DNA of 64,000 bases, taken from positions 93,742 to 157,741 of the forward strand of contig NZ_JAJADQ010000013.1 in NCBI RefSeq assembly GCF_020447315.1, written 5' to 3'. The notes under the pieces were generated by a model. That model was not told where the DNA came from, did not search any database, and was given only the letters and a program-made list of their open reading frames with translations. Position 1 is the first letter of the stretch; the number at the start of each line of letters is the position of its first letter. The DNA is from Hymenobacter nitidus (GTDB lineage Bacteria; Bacteroidota; Bacteroidia; Cytophagales; Hymenobacteraceae). The position numbers were made by a program, and so were the translations under genes. Positions 18,101 to 27,393 of this stretch are shown here, in pieces.

Positions 18101-18964
18101 ATGAAAAATCCCATCCTTCGCTCGCTCGGACTAGCTGCCCTGGCCAGCAGCCTGCTGTGCTTCACCGCCTGCAACCGTGACCTCGACAAAGATGCTGCCC
18201 CCGAAAACCTGGAATCGGCGGAGGACAGCGGCAACGCGGAAGACGAAAACGCCTCCATCGGTGACATGATTGAAGCTGCTACTCCCGACAATGAGCGGGT
18301 GTCGAACGGGGCCGTGCGCGAGCCGGGCGACGTGGCTCGGGTGGTGGGCACCTGTGCCGTGCGCACCTACAACGCCGAAACCCGCACCCTGACCATTGAC
18401 TTTGGCGCTACCAACTGCGTGTGCCCCAACGGCAAAACCCGGCGCGGGCAGATTGTAGTGGTATTCGGCGGCCCCTACCGCCTGAATGGTGTGGTGCAGG
18501 CCGGCGCTACGGCTACCGTCAACCTGATAAATTACTACGTGAACGACAACCGCCACACCGGTACCAGGGTCTTTACCAGCCTGGGCAATGGCTCCTTCAA
18601 CCTGAGCGTGCAGAATGCCAGCATCACCACCCCGGACGGCACCCACAGCTGGACCTCGCAGCGCGTATACTCGCGCACGGCCGGCTTCGGCACGCCCACC
18701 GTGCAAGACGATAAGTATCAGGTAACGGGGCAGGCTTCGGGTGTCAACCGCAAGGGCGTAAGCTACACGGCCCAGATCCAAACCCCGTTGGTAAAAAACT
18801 TCACGCTCGGCTGCGCCCGGCATTTCACGGCGGGCACCGTCAGCATCAGCAACTCCAAGGGCAAAACCCTGCTGCTGAACTACGACCCCACCGGCACCGC
18901 GGCCTGCGACAACATTGCCAGCATCACGGTGAACGGCACCACGCGCACGATTCGCCTCCGCTAG
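18101..18964 (+). CDS. Lipoprotein with Cys-containing beta-rich domain, unknown function
   Basis: 287 residues: MKNPILRSLGLAALASSLLC, lipobox FTAC. An acidic linker (ENLESAEDSGNAEDENAS) follows. The mature domain from about residue 80 is beta-rich and has paired cysteines in VGTCAVRTYN, FGATNCVCPNGKTRRGQIVV and later TLGCARHFT and AACDNIASI. The segment 'DFGATNCVCPNGK.R.G.I' recurs in Bacteroidota lipoproteins of unknown role. Surface or periplasmic location is inferred from the lipobox. Divergent from the DUF4142 cluster; convergent with another Cys-rich lipoprotein gene. Confidence 0.8.
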   Translation: MKNPILRSLGLAALASSLLCFTACNRDLDKDAAPENLESAEDSGNAEDENASIGDMIEAATPDNERVSNGAVREPGDVARVVGTCAVRTYNAETRTLTIDFGATNCVCPNGKTRRGQIVVVFGGPYRLNGVVQAGATATVNLINYYVNDNRHTGTRVFTSLGNGSFNLSVQNASITTPDGTHSWTSQRVYSRTAGFGTPTVQDDKYQVTGQASGVNRKGVSYTAQIQTPLVKNFTLGCARHFTAGTVSISNSKGKTLLLNYDPTGTAACDNIASITVNGTTRTIRLR

Positions 18965-19021
18965 CTTTCCGCCCCAGCACCCCACACCTAGCACACTGCC
19001 GGTTTAGGCGGCGGTAAAACG

Positions 19022-19052
19022 AAAAGCGGCCCGGAGTTTCCGGGCCGCTTTT
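19022..19052. terminator. Bidirectional terminator between two lipoprotein genes
   Basis: A perfect 14-bp stem (AAAAGCGGCCCGGA with complement) around a 3-nt loop, with A-tract and T-tract flanks so that it can work in both directions. Confidence 0.88.
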
Positions 19053-19083
19053 GCGTGTAGAAACGGGTGCTGCCGCCTGCCGC

Positions 19084-19551
19084 TTACTTCTTGGCTTTTT
19101 TGGCGTGCAGCGTCAGCGTGGCAATACCACCGCCGGTGCCATCGGCCACCACGACGCACTCACTGTCGTAGTACACGCCGTCGGCATCCCGGTTCCAGTA
19201 CGATAAATACGTGAAGGCCGCAACGCCCGTCGTAGGGTTCAGCGTCAGCGGGGGCATCAGGGCGGCTGCTACCGGCCCGGTCCACACCGACGTCCGGTTG
19301 CCGTTGGGAGTTTCCACGTAGTTGCTCTGCGTCATGTCAATGGCCTGGGTTAAGCCCGTCAGGCAGGTACACATGCCTACCTGAAAGTAGTTTTTAGCGG
19401 TGTAGGCGCCGGTGCCTTCGCCATTAGCACTAGCGGCGGCCTCCGGGCCGCACGATTTCCGGGGAGCAAGGGAGCTGTCCTTTTCGCAGCTCACGCACAA
19501 CATAGCCGAGCCAAGGGCCAGCATTCGCAATAGGGAGGCGGTGTGTGACAT
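19084..19551 (-). CDS. Small Cys-containing lipoprotein, unknown function
   Basis: 155 residues: MSHTASLLRMLALGSAMLCVSC, lipobox CVSC, then EKDSSLAPRKSCGPEAA. The mature part has further cysteines (GMCTCLTGLTQ, SECVVVADG) and strands typical of a small beta domain, ending in a lysine-rich AKKAKK. No family recognised. An inverted repeat (ATTAGAAGT with complement, 19562-19594) lies just upstream of the start, in the leader or promoter, and may be regulatory. Confidence 0.72.
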   Translation of the reverse strand: MSHTASLLRMLALGSAMLCVSCEKDSSLAPRKSCGPEAAASANGEGTGAYTAKNYFQVGMCTCLTGLTQAIDMTQSNYVETPNGNRTSVWTGPVAAALMPPLTLNPTTGVAAFTYLSYWNRDADGVYYDSECVVVADGTGGGIATLTLHAKKAKK

Positions 19552-20046
19552 GGGTGTAGAGATTAGAAGTGGTTGACTATGAATTACTTCTAATAAGCTA
19601 CACAGGAATGAAAGGAGTTAAAATAGATATTTGAATATTGATAAATACCATTCGGCCTCAGACTGCAAGGAGCATTAGTGTAAACGAAAGTTTAAATATC
19701 TAACAAGTAACATGTGTTTGTAACAATTTAACAATCAGTCTATTGTAATATTTGTGCGGGCCAAGTCGGTAATCTGCGCTGTAGCACCGCCGTAGTAGCA
19801 GCGGGAGCACCGCCGGGCATAGCTGCCCTTACCGCCAGCCCCGAAACCACCGCAGGGCAGCCTTTGGTGAAAAGCTGCCCTGTGGCTTTAAAAAGAACGT
19901 TTCTAAGGACTGTTCGTGGCTTTCTTAGCGGGAAGCTGCCCGAAGCTGCTCCGCACGACTGCTCCTAATAAAAAGCAGATTACCCAGGCGTTTAGCAGAG
20001 TGCCACGACTGGGTTTAACGCTATGATATTGTTTACATGCAGATTA
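19552..20046. other. Intergenic region with recurring GGGCAGCT motif
   Basis: No convincing gene. The first 200 bases are AT-rich and hold an inverted repeat at 19562-19594. From 19760 the sequence turns GC-rich: AGCTGCCC occurs three times and its complement GGGCAGC once, and a 9-bp stem CAGGGCAGC/GCTGCCCTG forms a hairpin at about 19853-19882. Two direct copies of AGCACCGCCG also occur. It may hold the terminator of the hydratase gene or a decayed repeat element. Confidence 0.4.
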
Positions 20047-20826
20047 TTACCGGCCGTTGAAGACAGGCTTGCGCTTCTCCGTGAAAGCGGCCACTCCTTC
20101 CCGGTAGTCGGCCGATTCGCCGGCGGCCTGCTGACACTCGGCTTCGTAGTCCAGCATTTCGTCCAGCGACGCGGTGCCGGCTTTGTTGAGCATTTGCTTG
20201 ATGAGGCCAATCGACCTGGTTGGCGCAGTAGCGTAGCGCGCGGCCATGGTCGCTACGGCAGCATCCAGCTCGGCCGGAGCCACCACTTGGTTTACCAAAC
20301 CCAGGCGCAGGGCTTCCTCGGCAGTTACTTTCGAGCCCAGCGTGCACAGCTCAAAGGCTTTCAGCGTCCCGACCAGCCGCGGCAGGAAGTAGGAGGAGCC
20401 CGAATCGGGGACCAGACCAATGTTGATAAACACCTCAATCAGGGAGGCGTCGGTGGAGGCAATGAGTACGTCGCAGGCCAGGGCCAAGGAGCAGCCTGCG
20501 CCGGCCGCTACCCCGTTGAGGCGCCCGATGATGGGCTTGGGCATGGCGCGCATAGCCCGGATAATGGGGTTATAGCGCTTATGAAGCGTATCGGCGAAAG
20601 AGAAGTCGGCTTCGTCCTGCGTAGCCTTCAAGTCCTGACCCGAGCAGAAAGCCCGCCCGGCTCCGGTCAGCACCACCACCCGCACCGAGTCGTCGTCGGC
20701 GGCTTGTTGCAGGGCATCCTGCAGCTCGTAGCTCTGCGGGTTATTGAAGGCGTTGAAGACCTCAGGCCGGTTGAGGGTAATAGTGGCCACGCCATTCTGC
20801 GCGTCGTAAAGCAGGCAAGTGTACAT
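20047..20826 (-). CDS. paaG: Enoyl-CoA hydratase/isomerase, PaaG-like
   Basis: 259 residues from MYTCLLYDAQNGVATITLNR; a 19-codon upstream extension is not supported. Crotonase fold motifs: FNAFNNPQ, the oxyanion-hole strand GAGRAFCSGQDL and NGVAAGAGCSLALACD, and IGLVPDSGSSYFLPR. The SGQDLKAT, SADYREGVAAF and final FNGR closely follow E. coli PaaG, which isomerises ring-1,2-epoxyphenylacetyl-CoA to oxepin-CoA; PaaG has Asp at the position where hydratases have the second Glu, and LVPDSGSS is consistent. No other phenylacetate gene is nearby, so a general beta-oxidation role is possible. Lies 75 nt after ispD on the same strand. Confidence 0.85.
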   Translation of the reverse strand: MYTCLLYDAQNGVATITLNRPEVFNAFNNPQSYELQDALQQAADDDSVRVVVLTGAGRAFCSGQDLKATQDEADFSFADTLHKRYNPIIRAMRAMPKPIIGRLNGVAAGAGCSLALACDVLIASTDASLIEVFINIGLVPDSGSSYFLPRLVGTLKAFELCTLGSKVTAEEALRLGLVNQVVAPAELDAAVATMAARYATAPTRSIGLIKQMLNKAGTASLDEMLDYEAECQQAAGESADYREGVAAFTEKRKPVFNGR

Positions 20827-20901
20827 AGCAAGGGTTGTCGGGTGGAATGATTTGCGAGCCGAAAAGTACGCCGAACCCGGCAAACACGCCCCGGCTTAGC
20901 C

Positions 20902-21639
20902 TCAAATGATACCCCGTTCGGCGCGGAGCAGGGCTTCGGCCACAATCAAATCTTCGGGCGTTGTAATCTTGAGGTTGCGGTAGTCGCCGGGCACCATATA
21001 GATGGGCTGCAGGTCTTCTACCACGCTGGCATCATCGGTGAAAGCGGGCAGCTCGGGCAGCCGGTAGGCCCGCCGCAGCAGGTCCAGCTCAAAGCACTGG
21101 GGCGTCTGCACCAGCCGGAGCCGGGCGCGGTCCATGGCATACGAGCCCTGCTGGGCCAGGCCCCGTACCGAGTCTTTGGGCGCCACGGCCGCCACGGCCG
21201 CCCCGTGCGTAGCGGCGGCGGCGTAGGTTTGCTCAATCACCGCGGCTGACACCAACGGTCGTACCCCGTCGTGCACTGCCACGATGCCGGCCGTTTCCTG
21301 GGCCAGCTGGGCCAGCCCGTTGCGCACGGAAGCCCAGCGGGTTTCGCCGCCCACCACCACCGCGTGCGGAATAGTCACGTTGTGCTCGTGGCACAGCTGC
21401 TGCCAGGTTTCCAACTGCTCGGCCGGGAGTACCACCACGCACTTTTCTACCCGCACGGCCGCCTCCGCAAACCGGCGCAAGGTGTGCAGCAGCACCGGCT
21501 CACCCAGCAGATTCAGGAACTGCTTGGGCCGGTCGGCGCCCATACGCGTGCCGCTGCCCCCAGCCACCAGAATGGCAAAGCGGGAATTGGAGTGGGGAGC
21601 GGTAGGCTCCGAAGGCACTGATGCGGGGAAAGCGGGCAT
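20902..21639 (-). CDS. ispD: 2-C-methyl-D-erythritol 4-phosphate cytidylyltransferase
   Basis: 245 residues from MPAFPASVPSEP; the frame is open for 64 codons upstream but that stretch crosses the queA terminator. IspD signatures: LVAGGSGTRMGADRPKQF (CTP binding), VHDGVRPLVS, KDSVRG, LVQTPQCFELDLL and TDDASVVE near the C-terminus. It transfers CMP to methylerythritol phosphate in the MEP isoprenoid pathway, which feeds carotenoid synthesis and so connects functionally to the lycopene cyclase at 26225. The N-terminus is about ten residues longer than in typical IspD. Confidence 0.93.
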   Translation of the reverse strand: MPAFPASVPSEPTAPHSNSRFAILVAGGSGTRMGADRPKQFLNLLGEPVLLHTLRRFAEAAVRVEKCVVVLPAEQLETWQQLCHEHNVTIPHAVVVGGETRWASVRNGLAQLAQETAGIVAVHDGVRPLVSAAVIEQTYAAAATHGAAVAAVAPKDSVRGLAQQGSYAMDRARLRLVQTPQCFELDLLRRAYRLPELPAFTDDASVVEDLQPIYMVPGDYRNLKITTPEDLIVAEALLRAERGII

Positions 21640-21686
21640 AGGAAGAAGGCGGGTGAGGCCGCAAAATACGGAACTGCCCGTACGCA

Positions 21687-21719
21687 AAACGCCGAATACC
21701 TGGTGGGCATTCGGCGTTT
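21687..21719 (-). terminator. Terminator of queA
   Basis: An 11-bp perfect stem (AAACGCCGAAT with complement) around an 11-nt loop lies 39 nt past the queA stop and before the ispD start. It may only partly separate the two genes because the T-run is short. Confidence 0.65.
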
Positions 21720-21757
21720 GGTAGATGTAGCAACTGCAGGGCTGCTGGCTGTGCTTA

Positions 21758-22807
21758 CTACAGTACCAGCATGGCGTCGCCGTAAGTGAAGAACTTATAC
21801 TTCTCCTTGATGGCTGTCTGGTAAGCTTCAATCAGGAACTCGTGGCCGGCAAAAGCCGACGCCATCATCATCAGCGTGCTTTCGGGCATGTGGAAGTTCG
21901 TCAGCAGCGAGTTGGCAATCTTGAACTCGTGGGGCGGGAAGATAAACTTGTCGGTCCAGCCCTGGTTTTCCTTCAGGCGAGCATGAGCCGACACCGACGA
22001 CTCCAGAGCGCGCATCGTGGTGGTACCCACGGCACACACACGCTTCTTGGCGTCCAGGGCCCGGTTCACCACCACTGCCGACTCCGCCGGCACGATGAAG
22101 TTCTCCGAGTCCATCTTGTGCTTGGTCAGGTCCTCCACGTCCACGGGGCGGAAGGTGCCCAGGCCCACGTGCAGCGTCACCGGCACCATGTCCACGCCCC
22201 GGATTTCGAGGCGCTTGATGACTTCGCGGGTGAAGTGCAGGCCCGCCGAAGGAGCCGCCACGGCGCCCTTGTTCTTGGCGTAAATGGTCTGGTACCGCTC
22301 TTTGTCGGCCGGCTCGGCTTCGCGCGTAATGACTTCGCGGGGCAGGGGCGTTTCGCCCAGGTCGTTGAGGGCCTTGTAAAACTCCTCGTCCGAGCCGTCG
22401 AACAGAAACTTGATGGTCCGGCCACGCGAAGTGGTGTTGTCGATAACCTCGGCCACCATGTCGCTTTCACCGAAGTAGAGCTTGTTGCCCACCCGGATTT
22501 TGCGGGCCGGGTCTACCAGCACGTCCCAGAGGTGAATTTCCTTGTTCAGCTCGCGCAGCAGGAATACCTCAATCTTAGCTCCCGTCTTTTCCTTGTTGCC
22601 ATACAGGCGGGCCGGAAACACCTGCGTGTCGTTGACCACAAATACGTCACCTTCATTGAAATACTCAATGATGTCCTTGAACACGCGGTGCTCGATTTTG
22701 CCGCTGTCACGGTGCAAAACCATCAGGCGCGATTCATCACGAGTTTTGGCCGGGTGTTGTGCCAGCAGGCTTTCGGGCAAGTCAAATTTGAACTCGGACA
22801 GTTTCAT
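21758..22807 (-). CDS. queA: S-adenosylmethionine:tRNA ribosyltransferase-isomerase
   Basis: 349 residues from MKLSEFKFDLPESLLAQHP, the standard QueA opening with YPLP/DLPESL-type start. Further signatures: FVVNDTQVFPARLYG, VLVDPARKIRVGNKL, GETPLPREVITR, APSAGLHFT, LHVGLGTFRPV and a final TYGDAMLVL. QueA transfers the ribosyl group of SAM onto preQ1 in tRNA to make epoxyqueuosine. Length is normal. Its promoter box at 22858 faces the divergent ABC permease gene. Confidence 0.96.
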   Translation of the reverse strand: MKLSEFKFDLPESLLAQHPAKTRDESRLMVLHRDSGKIEHRVFKDIIEYFNEGDVFVVNDTQVFPARLYGNKEKTGAKIEVFLLRELNKEIHLWDVLVDPARKIRVGNKLYFGESDMVAEVIDNTTSRGRTIKFLFDGSDEEFYKALNDLGETPLPREVITREAEPADKERYQTIYAKNKGAVAAPSAGLHFTREVIKRLEIRGVDMVPVTLHVGLGTFRPVDVEDLTKHKMDSENFIVPAESAVVVNRALDAKKRVCAVGTTTMRALESSVSAHARLKENQGWTDKFIFPPHEFKIANSLLTNFHMPESTLMMMASAFAGHEFLIEAYQTAIKEKYKFFTYGDAMLVL

Positions 22808-22857
22808 GGGCTAAAACAAAGGCAATAGGAGGGGAATCTAACAAAATTTTGGGTTGG

Positions 22858-22865
22858 CAAAAGTA
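22858..22865 (-). promoter_or_regulatory. TACTTTTG -7 box for queA
   Basis: The minus strand reads TACTTTTG, 51 nt before the ATG. The 14-bp stretch TACTTTTGCCAACC is identical to that upstream of the DUF2795 gene at 28705-28712. Confidence 0.5.
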
Positions 22866-22906
22866 CGTACTATGGCCGGATAAATCGTTACTTTTCGCCC
22901 GGAAAG

Positions 22907-23010
22907 GTGAGATAGTGAAATAGTGAGATGGTGAGTTTGATTGTCAATCTGCTCAGATCCGCGCTACGCAAAACATAAAACTCACTATTTCACCACTCAC
23001 CATCTCATCT
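22907..23010. repeat. Inverted pair of 8-bp tandem repeats
   Basis: The left cluster (22907-22936) is built from GTGAGATA, GTGAAATA, GTGAGATG units; the right cluster (22980-23010) is made of the same units in opposite orientation. They can fold into a long stem just ahead of the ABC permease ATG. Similar short-period clusters lie near 27394-27637 and 28351-28440. Confidence 0.7.
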
Positions 23011-23012
23011 CG

Positions 23013-24272
23013 ATGAAAACGCTGCGTCTGACTCTGGAAAGCTTCCGCTTCGCGTGGCAAGCCCTCAAATCGAATCTGCTACGCACTATTCTTTCGCTGC
23101 TGGGCGTCACGGTGGGTATTTTCGCCATCATTGCCGTCTTTGCCGTCGTCGACTCGCTGGAGGCCAACGTGCGCAAGAGTATGAGCTTCGTGGGCGACAA
23201 GGTAATTTACGTGGGCAAGTGGCCCTGGGCCTTCGGTGGTGAATACCCCTGGTGGAAGTATTTCAACCGGCCTGTGCCCACGGTGCGGGAGTTTCGGGAG
23301 TTGCAGAAAAACCTGGGGCCCAACAACAAAGGTGTGGCCATCTTCGGGGCCGTGGGTGGCAGTGTGCTGAAAGCGGGCAGCAACAGCGTGTCGGACTGCG
23401 CCCTGCAAGGCGTCAGCTTCGACTACCGCAAGGTGTCGGATGTGCCCATTGCCGAGGGCCGGTATTTCACCTCCCAGGAAGTAGACGCGGCCCGTAACGT
23501 GGCTATTATCGGCGCTACCATTGCCGAGAGCCTTTACCCCAACGGCAGCGCCATCGGGCAGGAGTTTACCGCCCGGGGGCGCAAATTTGTCGTCATTGGC
23601 ATTATGCAGAAGGAGGGCAAGAAGCTGCTCGACACGCCCAGCAACGACACCAACTGCCTGGTTCCCTTCGGCATGTTTACCAAGATGTTTGCCCTAAATA
23701 CCGGCGGTATGACCGGCGTGACGCCCACCATTGCCGTAAAGGGCTCCGACGACGACCCCGGCCTGCTCGATCTGGAGTATGAGCTGCAGGGTGTGATGCG
23801 CAACATTCGGGGGCTGAAGCCACGGCAGGAAGACAATTTTGCCCTGAACCGACCCGAAATGCTGGCCAATGCCATTACCCAGCTCTTTTCCATCATCGGT
23901 ATTGCCGGTGCCGTCATCGGCTCGTTTGCCATGCTGGTGGGCGGTTTCGGTATTGCCAACATCATGTTTGTCTCGGTGAAGGAGCGCACCAACATCATCG
24001 GCATTCAAAAATCCCTGGGAGCCAAGAATTCCTTTATTCTGTTCCAGTTTCTTTTCGAAGCCGTTTTTCTGTGCTTAATTGGCGGCGCGGCCGGCATCTT
24101 TCTGGTGTTCCTCATCACGCTGGTTCCCCAGGAGTCGCTGCCGTTGTTCTTATCCGCCGGAAATATTGTGCTGGGGCTTACCGTATCGGTCGTAATCGGG
24201 ATGTTAGCCGGTATTATTCCCGCCGTGCTGGCGTCTAATCTGGACCCGGTAATTGCCATTCGGTCGAAGTAA
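23013..24272 (+). CDS. MacB/FtsX-type ABC transporter permease
   Basis: 419 residues from MKTLRLTLESFRFAWQALKS; a 24-codon upstream extension crosses the repeat cluster. Architecture: one N-terminal membrane helix (TILSLLGVTVGIFAIIAVF), a large periplasmic MacB-like domain with GVSFDYRKVSDVPIAEGRYF and AIIGATIAESLYP, then an FtsX domain with three helices (IGIAGAVIGSFAMLVGGFGI, GGAAGIFLVFLITLV, IVLGLTVSVVIGMLAGIIPA) and the conserved VKERTNIIGIQKSLGA coupling segment. Its ATPase is not adjacent. Such permeases act in lipoprotein, peptide or antibiotic efflux as mechanotransmission pumps. Confidence 0.92.
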   Translation: MKTLRLTLESFRFAWQALKSNLLRTILSLLGVTVGIFAIIAVFAVVDSLEANVRKSMSFVGDKVIYVGKWPWAFGGEYPWWKYFNRPVPTVREFRELQKNLGPNNKGVAIFGAVGGSVLKAGSNSVSDCALQGVSFDYRKVSDVPIAEGRYFTSQEVDAARNVAIIGATIAESLYPNGSAIGQEFTARGRKFVVIGIMQKEGKKLLDTPSNDTNCLVPFGMFTKMFALNTGGMTGVTPTIAVKGSDDDPGLLDLEYELQGVMRNIRGLKPRQEDNFALNRPEMLANAITQLFSIIGIAGAVIGSFAMLVGGFGIANIMFVSVKERTNIIGIQKSLGAKNSFILFQFLFEAVFLCLIGGAAGIFLVFLITLVPQESLPLFLSAGNIVLGLTVSVVIGMLAGIIPAVLASNLDPVIAIRSK

Positions 24273-24313
24273 AGCGCCAAGCAGGCTACTCTAAGGCAGG
24301 AGGTTAGGCTATT

Positions 24314-24330
24314 GTTAACAAATTGTTAAC
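24314..24330. promoter_or_regulatory. Perfect inverted repeat, possible operator
   Basis: GTTAACAA and TTGTTAAC flank a single A. It lies between the ABC permease stop and the LOG gene, ahead of a terminator-like hairpin, where a dimeric regulator could bind. No regulator is identified. Confidence 0.35.
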
Positions 24331-24350
24331 TTGCACGCCCCAATTTTTAG

Positions 24351-24381
24351 TCGCCCTGCCGTCGCGGGGCGGCTTTCTTTT
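24351..24381 (+). terminator. Terminator-like hairpin after the ABC permease gene
   Basis: TCGCCCTGC and GCGGGGCGG pair imperfectly around CGTC and are followed by TTTCTTTT. It either ends the permease transcript or sits in the leader of the LOG gene. Confidence 0.5.
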
Positions 24382-24478
24382 GCCCCCCACTCTCTTTATT
24401 TTTTCACTAGCGGGTCAGCTGTACCGCTACGGGCAACGTCGTTGCCTCCATCTGACCCTGCAATTCCCATGTGTAGCC

Positions 24479-25342
<864 letters not shown>

Positions 25343-25358
25343 GCGGGCCGCAACACGA

Positions 25359-25388
25359 GAAAAGCCGGGCGCGAGTCCGGCTTTTTTT
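25359..25388 (+). terminator. Terminator after the LOG gene
   Basis: GAAAAGCCGG and CCGGCTTTTTTT pair around a short GC-rich loop, with seven T at the end. Confidence 0.85.
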
Positions 25389-25522
25389 ATGCCTGATAGT
25401 CAGCCGGAAGAACAACTCCGGGCCCACAAGCCGATTGGCTGCCCCGCAAGAGCAGGGGTGTTTCGACAAATCTTTTTATTGCGTAAGTAGTTATCAGTGT
25501 CATTCCCACCTTTGCTCGTCTC

Positions 25523-26164
25523 ATGTCAGAAACGAAACACATTTATGTAGTGCCCCGCTGGGGTGGCACCCCGCGCGACGATTGGTATCCGTGGCTGAAG
25601 CGGGAGCTGGAGGAAAAGCACGAGGCCCAAAGCCCCCGCTACGAAGTGCATCTGCTGGATATGCCCGCCTGGGAGCTGCCCGACATCGACCGGGCCATCG
25701 ACCATCTGGCCCGGGTGCTGCCCCCCGCACAGCTGCAGCCCAACATTATTCTGGTGGGCCACAGCGTTAGCTGCCTGGCTATCCTGCACTACCTGGCCAA
25801 AATTGGCGCCGAGTATCCGGCCTCACCGCCGCAGGTGGGCGGAGTGGTGTGCGTCGCGGGCTGGTTTTCCGTCGACAGTCCCTGGCAGGAAGTGCTGAAC
25901 TGGATTCACGCCCCGATTGACTTTGAGGCGGCCCGCCGCCTGATTCCGGCCGAGAAGCTGGTGGTGCTCCTGTCGGACGATGACCCGTACACCTCCGGCT
26001 ACCAGGAAAACGAGCAGCTCTGGGTGGAGCGACTACGCTCCCGGGTGCATATTCTGCCCGGTCGCCAGCACTTCAGCTCCCACCTCGACGCCGATATTCT
26101 GGAGGCTATCCGGGACCTGGCCGACGACTTACCCCAGCCGGCCCTCAGCCAGCAGCGTGGGTAA
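25523..26164 (+). CDS. RBBP9/YdeN-type alpha/beta serine hydrolase
   Basis: 213 residues from MSETKHIYVVPRWGGTPRDD. The nucleophile elbow ILVGHSVSCLA puts Ser at about 81; an Asp in LLSDDDPYTSG (about 152-154) and His in GRQHFSSH (about 183) complete the triad in the RBBP9 family order. The PRWGGTP...WYPWLKRELE opening is typical of the family. Likely a cytoplasmic esterase; natural substrate unknown. A box reading CACCTTTG lies nine bases before the start, close to the -7 consensus. The lycopene cyclase gene follows after 60 nt on the same strand. Confidence 0.88.
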   Translation: MSETKHIYVVPRWGGTPRDDWYPWLKRELEEKHEAQSPRYEVHLLDMPAWELPDIDRAIDHLARVLPPAQLQPNIILVGHSVSCLAILHYLAKIGAEYPASPPQVGGVVCVAGWFSVDSPWQEVLNWIHAPIDFEAARRLIPAEKLVVLLSDDDPYTSGYQENEQLWVERLRSRVHILPGRQHFSSHLDADILEAIRDLADDLPQPALSQQRG

Positions 26165-26224
26165 GCCGGCCCCGGGAAATGCCGGGCGGCAAACAAATCC
26201 GGCCCGGCGTGCTTCCTTTACTTC

Positions 26225-27391
26225 GTGAAGCCTGACTTTGACTACTTACTGGCCGGGGGCGGCGCCGCGGGCCTTAGCCTGGCCTACCACATCAGCCAGG
26301 AGCCGCGGCTGCGCGACAAGCGCGTGGTAATACTAGAGCCGCTGGTGAAGGATCAGAACGACCGGACCTGGTCGTTCTGGACGGATACGCCCACGCTGTT
26401 TGACCCGATTGTGGCCCACGAGTGGCAGCAGCTGGCATTCCGTAGCCCCACCTTCGAGCGGGTTTTTCAGCTGCAGCGCTACCGTTACAAGATGATAAGG
26501 GGCCTGGATTTCTACCGGTTCGTGCGGGCGGCCCTGGAGCAGAATCCGCAATTCACCTTCGTGCAGACCACAGTGGAGGCGCTGGTTGATGGCCCGCAGG
26601 GCGTGGAGGCGCATACCAGCGCCGGGCGCTACTCCGCCCGCTACGCCTTCGACAGCCGCCCGCCCCAGCTGGACAGGCAACCCGAGAAGTACCGCTACCT
26701 GCTGCAGCACTTCGTGGGGTGGGAGGTCGAGACGGAGCACGACGTATTCGACCCCGATACAGTCGAGTTTATGGATTTTCGGGGTCAGCAGCAGCAGCAG
26801 GCGCGTTTTATCTACGTGCTGCCCTTCGGCCGGCGCAAGGCCTTGGTCGAGTACACGCTGTTTTCGGAAGAGCTGCTGCCCAAGCCCGACTACGAGGCCG
26901 CTGTGCGGGACTACCTGAGCAACACATTGGGAGTGGCGTCTTATAGGGTAATGAGTGAGGAAGTAGGGGCTATTCCCATGACCGACCACCCACTGCCTGC
27001 CCGGTCGGGGGCACATATTATCAACCTCGGCACCCGGGCGGGGCGGGCCAAACCCAGCACCGGCTACGCCTTTAAGCGGATTCAGGAGCACAGTACCCGG
27101 CTGGTAGCTGCCCTGGCCGCCACCGGCCAGCCGCCGAAAAACCTAACCGGCGACCGGCCCCAGTTCCATCTGTTCGACACTTTGCTGCTGGATATTATGC
27201 GGCGCCGCGGTGAAATGACCCGCGACATTTTCAGTGAGCTTTTCCGGCGCAACCCCATCGAGCGGGTTTTAGCTTTCCTGGACGAGCGCACCTCCTGGCC
27301 AAACAACTTCCGCATCATGAACTCCGTGACGCCCTGGCCCTTTATGCGCTCCATCTGGCACGTGCTGCGCGGCCGGCCGGGCGAAAGGTGA
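26225..27391 (+). CDS. crtY: Lycopene beta-cyclase (CrtY family)
   Basis: 388 residues from a GTG start. The dinucleotide-binding segment LLAGGGAAGLSLAYHI (about 9-24) is followed by the cyclase motifs NDRTWSFW, VGWEVETEHDVFD, and the FLEETSL-equivalent VEYTLFSEELLP with its catalytic acidic residues, then GAIPMTDHP and INLGTRAG. CrtY cyclises the ends of lycopene to beta-carotene using FAD as a redox-neutral cofactor. It fits a pink or orange pigmented organism and the MEP gene ispD nearby; other carotenoid genes are not in this window. It ends just ahead of a palindromic repeat element. Confidence 0.92.
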   Translation: MKPDFDYLLAGGGAAGLSLAYHISQEPRLRDKRVVILEPLVKDQNDRTWSFWTDTPTLFDPIVAHEWQQLAFRSPTFERVFQLQRYRYKMIRGLDFYRFVRAALEQNPQFTFVQTTVEALVDGPQGVEAHTSAGRYSARYAFDSRPPQLDRQPEKYRYLLQHFVGWEVETEHDVFDPDTVEFMDFRGQQQQQARFIYVLPFGRRKALVEYTLFSEELLPKPDYEAAVRDYLSNTLGVASYRVMSEEVGAIPMTDHPLPARSGAHIINLGTRAGRAKPSTGYAFKRIQEHSTRLVAALAATGQPPKNLTGDRPQFHLFDTLLLDIMRRRGEMTRDIFSELFRRNPIERVLAFLDERTSWPNNFRIMNSVTPWPFMRSIWHVLRGRPGER

Positions 27392-27393
27392 GG

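Noticed and set aside
22907..23010. The short repeat clusters as a possible CRISPR array
   Set aside because: Units are only 8 bp, without spacers of regular length, and no cas gene is present.
24314..24330. The GTTAACAA palindrome as a phage or plasmid attachment site
   Set aside because: No integrase, tRNA gene or second copy is nearby.
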